Assembly (NCBI RefSeq): GCF_900604485.1
Contig: NZ_UWOP01000001.1
Location: 1,878,369-1,942,368 of the forward strand
Source: Enterococcus mediterraneensis
GTDB taxonomy: Bacteria; Bacillota; Bacilli; Lactobacillales; Enterococcaceae
Length of the DNA stretch: 64,000 nucleotides
Direction: 5' to 3'
The notes under the pieces are model-generated. The model searched no databases. It worked only from the letters and a program-made list of their open reading frames with translations, and was not told the origin of the DNA. The position numbers and the translations under genes are program-made. Within the stretch, counting starts at the first letter, position 1. Each line of letters starts with the position of its first letter. Below, piece by piece: positions 58,529-64,000 of this stretch.

Positions 58529-58600
58529 AAACGATCCGAATGATCATAGAGACAAACGTCAGATGACGGAAGATCTCTTCGATCGTTCGGATCGTTTTTT
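58529..58600 (+). terminator. Terminator of pstS
   Basis: AAACGATCCGAA with GATC pairs with GATC and TTCGGATCGTTT; six T follow. It ends just before the convergent WYL gene. Confidence 0.85.
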
Positions 58601-58607
58601 GTATTTA

Positions 58608-59525
58608 TTATTTATTGTAGAGTTGAGTGAGATCTTGCAAATAGTCCTGAAATTCTGTCAAAAAAGTTCCTTCACTTTTAATGATTTTCGCGTGTTTGCC
58701 GAGGGATAAAATGAAACGAAAGGCATTTTCTGTTTTGGGAAGGCGCAGATCGATCAAAAATGAATTTTCATTGATAGGAGTGATCTCGGCGGCGCCAAAG
58801 CGTTCGATCATGACATCCCGGATCAAATGATCTGCCTGCAAAGTAACCTTAGCGAACTCTGGATACAGATCCGTCGGCAATCCCATTGGTTTAGGTTCGA
58901 AACTGCGGGGCTCAAAGGTTTCTTTTTTGATTTGGATATCTGCCATTCGAGACAAACGAAAGGTGCGGAAATCTTGACGTTCCAAACTGAAAGCCTGTAG
59001 ATACCAGCGACTGCCTTTGTACAACAAATGATAAGGTTCGACGGTCCTTCTACTAGGGAGCCCTTTACGATCAAAATAATCAAAGTCAACGTAGTGATGT
59101 TCAGAGATCGCTTGATTCAAGCGATTCGCTAAATCTTTTAACTCCGCCGTCCCCAGCCAGTTTCCATATTGGATCGATAAGGTGTCGCTGTTAGGCTGAT
59201 CTTCTTGCATGGCTTTGATTTTGGTAATCGTGGCTTTTATTTCTGTGCTTTCGATCAGCTGATCGACACCTTTTAGCGCCACCAGCAGATTTTGGATATC
59301 TTTTGCTGTCAATAATTTTTTATCGACTTTGTAATTGGGCAGTAGTCCGATCCCGCCATTGCGTCCTCGCTGAGCATAAATCGGGATGTTCGCAAGGCTT
59401 AAAGCTTCCACATCTCGCAGGACCGTCCGGGTAGATACCCCGAAGATCTCGGCAAACTCCTTCGTAGAAACCATCTCTTTACGGAGTAAAATCATTATCA
59501 TACTGATCAATCGTTCGATTCGCAT
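58608..59525 (-). CDS. WYL-domain transcriptional regulator (YafY-like)
   Basis: 305 residues. N-terminal DeoR-type winged helix (about 1-58: RIERLISMIMILLRKEMVST, EIFGVSTRTVLRDVEALSLA) and a WYL domain (about 138-220) with YHLLYKGSRWYLQAFSLERQ followed by DFRTFRLSRMADI; the C-terminal WCX part ends near 300. WYL domains sense ligands, often nucleotides. Divergent from the GyrI-like gene at 59616; the operator between them is only 26-41 bases from its own start, so autoregulation is likely. Confidence 0.88.
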   Translation of the reverse strand: MRIERLISMIMILLRKEMVSTKEFAEIFGVSTRTVLRDVEALSLANIPIYAQRGRNGGIGLLPNYKVDKKLLTAKDIQNLLVALKGVDQLIESTEIKATITKIKAMQEDQPNSDTLSIQYGNWLGTAELKDLANRLNQAISEHHYVDFDYFDRKGLPSRRTVEPYHLLYKGSRWYLQAFSLERQDFRTFRLSRMADIQIKKETFEPRSFEPKPMGLPTDLYPEFAKVTLQADHLIRDVMIERFGAAEITPINENSFLIDLRLPKTENAFRFILSLGKHAKIIKSEGTFLTEFQDYLQDLTQLYNK

Positions 59526-59550
59526 TATTTTTTTTCCTTTTCATTAAAGG

Positions 59551-59589
59551 TGACAATAAGATGTCAACTTTTTTTAGTTATAGTATACT
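59551..59589 (+). promoter_or_regulatory. Operator TGACA-N6-TGTCA in the divergent WYL/GyrI-like promoter
   Basis: TGACA (59551-59555), six bases, TGTCA (59562-59566), then TATACT at 59584-59589. Same half-sites and spacing as at 56617-56633. Confidence 0.7.
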
Positions 59590-59615
59590 CATAGTAAAAG
59601 AAAGAAGGCAAACAA

Positions 59616-60095
59616 ATGACAAACTATGAAATTCGAGTGTTTAAAGAAACAGTTATTACTGGCTATGCAGCCAATCTGCCGCTGCCAACGATGGAAAATA
59701 TCAAAGAAGTTTCCGACAAGAAAACCAGTCACTTTTCTTCATTAGCTCAAAGCGGCAAGTTCGGCAAGCTGATGGCAGAAAGCAGAGACCGGATCGGCTA
59801 CGCGCTGAGTACGACGGAAAAAGATCATCTGGAATATTTTGCTGGTGCCAATACGACAGCAGGCGACGAAGAAGCGGAAGAACGGATCATACCAGCCGGA
59901 GAATATGTCGTATTAACCGCACAAGGCGGACCAAGTCGGCTATTATTCGACCAGTTGATCGGCGAGTTTTTCGGTAAGATTTTACCAGAACATCCAGAGC
60001 TTTATCAAGAAGATACCTTTGTGGTAGAAGCTTTATTAAATGGCAACCCGATGGACGCTGAAGTAGAATTACGGATCCCATTAGCCAAAAAATAA
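59616..60095 (+). CDS. GyrI-like effector-binding domain protein
   Basis: 159 residues, a stand-alone GyrI/AraC effector-binding domain: YEIRVFKETVITGYAANLPL, IGYALSTTEKDHLEYFAGAN, then EERIIPAGEYVVLTAQGGPS and a C-terminal VEALLNGNPMDAEVELRIPL. YafY-type WYL regulators are frequently paired with such genes. RBS GAAGG. The ligand is unknown; it may buffer or sense a small molecule that also acts on the regulator. Confidence 0.75.
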   Translation: MTNYEIRVFKETVITGYAANLPLPTMENIKEVSDKKTSHFSSLAQSGKFGKLMAESRDRIGYALSTTEKDHLEYFAGANTTAGDEEAEERIIPAGEYVVLTAQGGPSRLLFDQLIGEFFGKILPEHPELYQEDTFVVEALLNGNPMDAEVELRIPLAKK

Positions 60096-60174
60096 GCGAC
60101 CGCTTTTGCTGAAAAGCCTTTTCTTTGACGGCGATTTTTTTCTTCGGTACCCTGAAATAAAAGGGGGCATTTCC

Positions 60175-60735
60175 ATGTGCGGAAGATATTTGATCAATAG
60201 GACAGCGCCAGTGATCAAGCAGTTGCTGACACGTTTGGAAGAACAGGGATTTTCAGTGAAGACGGGTGAGATTTTTCCTTCAAATGAAGTGCCAGTCATG
60301 ATTTTAGGAGAAAATGAGGAAGTAGATGCAGCGGATATGACGTGGGGCTTCCACGGATTTCGCAAAGGACAACTGATCATCAATGCACGGAGTGAGACGG
60401 TGATGGAAAAGAAAATGTTCGCCAAGGCTTTTCGAGAAACCCGCTGTGTCTTTCCGACATCGGGATTTTACGAATGGGATGAACAGAAAGAAAAATTTTT
60501 ATTGAAAGAAGACGATGTGGTTTATTTAGCCGGTTTCTACAAAAAATTTGAAGATGGTTTCCGCTGTATCATCTTGACCACTGCCGCAAATGAATCCGTT
60601 GCGCCGATCCATGATCGAATGCCAGTTGTTTTAAATCAAGAAGAGCTGCTTCCTTGGTTGAAAGACCTGCAGTTCGCTGAAGAAATATTGGAAAAAGAAA
60701 TGCCTGAATTGACTAGTGTGAAAATAGAAAAATAA
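60175..60735 (+). CDS. SOS response-associated peptidase-like protein (SRAP, YedK/HMCES)
   Basis: 186 residues from MCGRY. SRAP proteins bind abasic sites in single-stranded DNA and form a thiazolidine crosslink through Cys2. Active-site residues are all visible: Cys2, Asn70 (NARSET), Glu100 (GFYEW) and His146 (IHDRMPV). The start at 60175 behind AAGGGGG puts the catalytic Cys at position 2; an upstream in-frame ATG at 60106 would abolish this and is rejected. No LexA box checked beyond eye. Confidence 0.9.
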   Translation: MCGRYLINRTAPVIKQLLTRLEEQGFSVKTGEIFPSNEVPVMILGENEEVDAADMTWGFHGFRKGQLIINARSETVMEKKMFAKAFRETRCVFPTSGFYEWDEQKEKFLLKEDDVVYLAGFYKKFEDGFRCIILTTAANESVAPIHDRMPVVLNQEELLPWLKDLQFAEEILEKEMPELTSVKIEK

Positions 60736-60751
60736 ACGCATAAAAATAAAA

Positions 60752-60789
60752 AACAGCCAAACGAGAAATAGATGTCTCGTTTGGCTGTT
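60752..60789 (-). terminator. Terminator between the SRAP gene and the PhoR-type kinase gene
   Basis: AACAGCCAAACGAG pairs with CTCGTTTGGCTGTT. The T-run is on the minus strand, so it mainly serves the kinase gene. Confidence 0.8.
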
Positions 60790-60791
60790 AG

Positions 60792-62528
60792 TCATTTTAT
60801 CAGTTTTGGCAGACTCACTTGGAAAGTCGAGCCAACACCTAGATGGCTTTCTACTGTGACAGTCCCTTGTAAGCGCTGGGTGTAGTCTTTGACGATCGCC
60901 AAACCTAATCCGGTACCTCCGGAATGACGGCTGCGAGCTTTATCTACACGATAGAAGCGTTCAAAGATCCGCTGCTGATCATCAGGATCGATACCGATCC
61001 CTTGATCGCTGACAGTGATAGTCAATGTATTGGTCGTTTGATACCGGATAGTGATGCTGCTTTCAGCAGGTGAATATTGGATCGCGTTTTCCACCAGATT
61101 TTTGATGATGGGATAGAAAAGCTCCAGCTTTGTCGGCCACTCTGCTTGCGGATTTCCTTCGATGACGATCGTCAGATTTTTGTCATCGATATAAGTTTGA
61201 TAGGCCGCGATCAATTGCTTGATCAAAGGATATAATTGAATAGTTTCGATAGCGTAATGGGTATCTTGTTCGCCTCGGGAAAGCTGGATGATCTCCTGGA
61301 TCAAGCGCTCCAAGCGTTTGGCTTCTTTTTGCATAATCGTTAAAAACTCCGTCAATGTCTCAGGATCGTCTTTGGCGCCCTCCAACAACGTTTCAGTGAA
61401 GCCGATCAACGAGGTCACCGGTGTTTTCAATTCATGAGAAACGTTGCCGACAAAATCCTGCTGTACTTTTTCTAATTGACGGATCCTTGTCAAATCGTAA
61501 GAGATCCCCAAGATTTGGCGTTGTTCATTGAAGATCCGCAAATTAATATCTAAAACCCGTTCGATAGGTTCACGGATCGTGACTTCTTCATGGATGAAAG
61601 GCGTCTGTTCATTGACGTGATAAATCAACTGGATCAACTGAGTATCTTTGATCTGTTCGGCAAAATTGCGGTTCAGCTCCGGCTCCTGAAAAATCCCCAA
61701 TTGTTCTTGCATCGCATGGTTCATCATGACTAATCGATGCTGTTCATCAATGATAAAAACACCGATCATCAGTTCATTCAACAATGTGTACAATTGTTCT
61801 TCAGTCGCTGTATAAGCTCGATAGGTCTGGCTCATTTGTTCGCTTAGCTGATTGACTGTCTGATACAATTCTTCCCATTGCGGCGAAGTTTGTAAGATCA
61901 TTTCTGATTGTTTCGGATTAGCTACGACCTTTTTTAAGACAGGCAAGACTGTTTCGATGGGGCGATTTTTTTGCCGTAAAAAATACATAAGTAGCAGGAT
62001 GATCAAGAGACAAAGCAGCAGATAAACAAACAAAATCGATCGTTTGACGGCCTCCGCGTGAGCTAAGAAACCGGCTGTCGCTTCAGCGATCCGCAAAATC
62101 CCGGTCCGCTGATTCTTTACCGTTAGAGGTAATGCTACATACAGCAACTCTTGGTCTAGCGTGCGGCTGTACCGAACTGAAAAACCAAGCTTGCTGCCGG
62201 AAAGGACCGCTTGGACTTCGGGGCGGTCAGAACGCGTGCCTGAAAGATCAGAATCAAAGGTATCGAAAATGATCTCTCCGTCACTATTCAGCAATGTCAC
62301 CCGTTCATCGGAATTTTCTACATAGTTTTCTGCTAAACGCATCAGTTCGGTTTGATCGGCGCCGTTTTTTGATAGGCGGATCAACAAGTCGGCTTTTTTT
62401 TCTAAATACTGCTCTTGCTGGCTTAAAACCTGTTGTTGGTAAAAATTACTGATCAAGCGCCAGGCACCAAAAAAAATCGCTGATAATAAGAGGATCCAAG
62501 CGAACGTTTCAAACCAGCGCTTTTTCAT
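60792..62528 (-). CDS. PhoR-type sensor histidine kinase
   Basis: 578 residues. Membrane helices at about 9-27 and 163-184 enclose an extracytoplasmic sensor domain (28-162); then a HAMP-like linker, a PAS domain (about 245-350, LMIGVFIIDEQHRLVMMNHA), the HisKA box with His365 in VGNVSHELKTPVTSLIGF, and HATPase motifs NLVENAIQYSP, DQGIGI and GGTGLGLAI. This architecture is that of PhoR/PnpS, which senses phosphate limitation. Its start overlaps the regulator's stop as ATGA on the minus strand. Assignment to phosphate control rests on architecture and the nearby Pho box. Confidence 0.85.
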   Translation of the reverse strand: MKKRWFETFAWILLLSAIFFGAWRLISNFYQQQVLSQQEQYLEKKADLLIRLSKNGADQTELMRLAENYVENSDERVTLLNSDGEIIFDTFDSDLSGTRSDRPEVQAVLSGSKLGFSVRYSRTLDQELLYVALPLTVKNQRTGILRIAEATAGFLAHAEAVKRSILFVYLLLCLLIILLLMYFLRQKNRPIETVLPVLKKVVANPKQSEMILQTSPQWEELYQTVNQLSEQMSQTYRAYTATEEQLYTLLNELMIGVFIIDEQHRLVMMNHAMQEQLGIFQEPELNRNFAEQIKDTQLIQLIYHVNEQTPFIHEEVTIREPIERVLDINLRIFNEQRQILGISYDLTRIRQLEKVQQDFVGNVSHELKTPVTSLIGFTETLLEGAKDDPETLTEFLTIMQKEAKRLERLIQEIIQLSRGEQDTHYAIETIQLYPLIKQLIAAYQTYIDDKNLTIVIEGNPQAEWPTKLELFYPIIKNLVENAIQYSPAESSITIRYQTTNTLTITVSDQGIGIDPDDQQRIFERFYRVDKARSRHSGGTGLGLAIVKDYTQRLQGTVTVESHLGVGSTFQVSLPKLIK

Positions 62529-63232
62529 TTTTCCGGCTCCTGAAATTTATACCCAAAACCGCGGATCGTTAGTAAATATTCAGGATTTTTAGGGTCTTTT
62601 TCGATTTTTTCCCGCAAATGGCTGATATGGACATCCACGATCCGGCTTTGGCCTGTGAAGTCAAAATTCCAGATTCGATCCAATAATGTATCCCGATCGA
62701 TCACTCGGTCTTTACGCTTCATGAAATAAACCAACAGCTCGAATTCTTTTGGTGTCAGGAAGATTTTTTCATTTCGGACGGTCACTTGATAATTCGCCAG
62801 GTCGGCTTGAATCTCGCCGACTTGTAATAGTTGATTGTCGACAGGCGCCGCTGTTTCAGAAACACGAGGCTGCAGTCGGCGGAAGATCGCCTTCATACGA
62901 GCAATCACTTCACGGGGACTAAAAGGTTTCGTCAGATAATCATCGGCGCCGATCTCAAGTCCCAAGATCCGATCAATGGTGTCATCTTTTGCAGTCAATA
63001 GCAGGATCGGGGTATCGATTTTTTCCTGCCGCAATTTTTTTGTGACTTCCATACCGTCCATCGACGGCAGCATTACATCTAAGATGATAAAGTCGAAAAT
63101 ACCGGTCACAGCCTGCTCAAAAGCAGTCTCTCCATCAAGGGCAGAAGTCACCTGATAGCCTTCTTTTTCTAAATTGAAAGTCAAAAGCCGAATGATAGAA
63201 GGTTCATCATCGACGATCAATACGTTTTTCAT
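62525..63232 (-). CDS. PhoP/PhoB-type response regulator
   Basis: 235 residues. Receiver domain (about 1-120) with the acidic pair Asp8-Asp9, phosphoacceptor Asp52 in ILDVMLPSMDG, and Lys in LTKPFSPRE; OmpR-type winged helix (about 140-232) with TPKEFELLVYFMKRKDRVI and VDVHISHLREKI. Probably binds the TTTACA repeats before pstS. ATG at 63232, seven bases after AAGGAG; an upstream codon at 63247 is less likely. First gene of the two-gene operon. Confidence 0.88.
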   Translation of the reverse strand: MKNVLIVDDEPSIIRLLTFNLEKEGYQVTSALDGETAFEQAVTGIFDFIILDVMLPSMDGMEVTKKLRQEKIDTPILLLTAKDDTIDRILGLEIGADDYLTKPFSPREVIARMKAIFRRLQPRVSETAAPVDNQLLQVGEIQADLANYQVTVRNEKIFLTPKEFELLVYFMKRKDRVIDRDTLLDRIWNFDFTGQSRIVDVHISHLREKIEKDPKNPEYLLTIRGFGYKFQEPEK

Positions 63233-63365
63233 AGGAAACTCCTTCAAATTCTCTGGATTTGTATTCTTATTTTAGCATACTATTGTGATTAGGTACTATT
63301 GTCTTTGTGGATTAAATGCTATAATAAGCATTGGTCTGACAAACAATGAATGAAGGTGTTTTTTC

Positions 63366-63869
63366 ATGATCGGTATCAGCGCATGTTTAGGCGGTACTTA
63401 CTGTCGATATGACGGCGAAACGCAACAAATCCCAGCACTCATAGAACTGGTCCAAAAAGGTCAGGCACAAATGGTCTGTCCAGAGGTCCTCGGCGGTTTG
63501 CCGACCCCTCGTGACCCGGCTGAGATCGTGGGCGGCAACGGCTTTGATGTTTGGAATGGAACGGCACGAGTCGTCACTGATCATGGAGAAGATGTCACGG
63601 AAGCATTTAAAACAGGTGCGAAGATCGCCTATGAAAAATTACAAGCGTCAGGCATCACTCAATTGGTTTTAAAAGAACGCAGCCCTTCTTGCGGGAGCCG
63701 AGTGATTTATGACGGTACCTTTTCAGGTGCGAAGAAAGATGGCGTAGGTGTAGCGACGGCCTATTTTCTTGCACAAGGTATGGACGTTTACTCTGAAGAA
63801 AATTGGCAGGAATTAATGGAGGTAGTTGATGGAAATCGAAAAAACAAATCGCATGAACGCCCTCTTTGA
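63366..63869 (+). CDS. DUF523 family protein (TudS-like)
   Basis: 167 residues. Conserved cysteines are in ISACLGG (Cys7), [18 protein letters not shown] (about 38) and ERSPSCGSR (about 112). In this family TudS uses three cysteines to hold an iron-sulfur cluster that desulfurates 2-thiouracil; whether this protein does so is inference. The C-terminus overlaps ylxM by 41 bases in another frame. RBS GAAGGTG. Confidence 0.82.
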   Translation: MIGISACLGGTYCRYDGETQQIPALIELVQKGQAQMVCPEVLGGLPTPRDPAEIVGGNGFDVWNGTARVVTDHGEDVTEAFKTGAKIAYEKLQASGITQLVLKERSPSCGSRVIYDGTFSGAKKDGVGVATAYFLAQGMDVYSEENWQELMEVVDGNRKNKSHERPL

Positions 63870-64000
63870 ATTTTATTCGACGTTACTGACGGAAAAACAA
63901 ATGAATTACATGGAGCTGTATTATGCAGATGATTTTTCATTAGGAGAGATCGCGGAAGAATACGCGGTCAGCCGGCAGGCAGTCTATGATAATATCAAAC
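63829..64000 (+). CDS. ylxM: YlxM/p13-like protein, 5' part (runs off the window)
   Basis: 57 residues visible: [40 protein letters not shown] and the helix-turn-helix [17 protein letters not shown]. It is the UPF0122/YlxM family, usually located immediately before ffh and thought to modulate the signal recognition particle. RBS AATGGAGG inside the DUF523 gene. The 3' part lies outside the window. Confidence 0.88.
   Translation, partial: MEIEKTNRMNALFEFYSTLLTEKQMNYMELYYADDFSLGEIAEEYAVSRQAVYDNIK

Noticed and set aside
60106-60174. Longer N-terminus of the SRAP protein
   Set aside because: Would bury the catalytic cysteine, which must be residue 2, and has no RBS.

Overview
The window comes from a low-GC Firmicute, almost certainly the genus Enterococcus. 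The evidence is a copYZAB copper operon of the E. hirae type with two cop boxes, the secG-est-rnr-smpB order, an F1Fo ATP synthase operon followed by a DUF1146 gene and murA-epuA, and enterococcal enolase and pyruvate oxidase. Species cannot be fixed from the window. It starts inside eno and ends inside ylxM, so it is an internal chromosomal fragment.

Layout. 1-9.2 kb: 3' part of eno; a convergent CgeB-like putative glycosyltransferase gene; a Fur-box-controlled YclNOPQ-type siderophore uptake operon; pyruvate oxidase; a membrane-anchored alpha/beta hydrolase. 9.27-19.07 kb: an integrated mobilizable element of the Tn4451 type (tnpV, mobC-like gene, relaxase, tnpW, large serine recombinase) bounded by a 13-bp inverted repeat. 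It carries a TetR-led cargo cluster and several strong RNA/DNA hairpins. The recombinase has two in-frame TGA codons. 19.2-30.4 kb: GNAT, secG, esterase, RNase R, SmpB, then atpBEFHAGDC. 30.46-32.27 kb: an IS3-family (IS150 group) element inserted in the loop of what was the atp terminator hairpin. 32.5-38.3 kb: an unknown protein, DUF1146, MurA, EpuA, a secreted 3D-domain cell-wall protein, YidD, GNAT and a ROK kinase. 38.5-43.9 kb: a branched-chain amino acid ABC operon (livJHMGF plus a CBS-ACT protein) with a CodY box at its promoter. 44-45.7 kb: DUF2969, tRNA-Tyr, tRNA-Gln and an aldose epimerase. 45.8-51 kb: copYZAB. 51-64 kb: a Phd-like protein, a membrane protein, a DUF2087 regulator, an aminotransferase, a LysR/TDT transporter pair, two GyrI-like proteins with a WYL regulator, orphan pstS with Pho boxes, an SRAP protein, a PhoR/PhoP-type two-component system, a DUF523 protein and ylxM.

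How the parts work together. Three nutrient or metal systems have visible operators next to their genes: Fur for iron, CodY for branched-chain amino acids and CopY for copper. PstS has four Pho half-sites and the likely cognate PhoPR lies 3 kb away. The WYL regulator and two GyrI-like genes share a TGACA-N6-TGTCA operator and form a small regulon. In both the atp and liv operons a terminator-like hairpin follows the gene whose product is needed in excess (atpE, livJ), which suggests partial termination sets stoichiometry. The most unusual regions are the mobile element, with its damaged recombinase, structured RNA candidate and unknown cargo, and the IS-split atp terminator.
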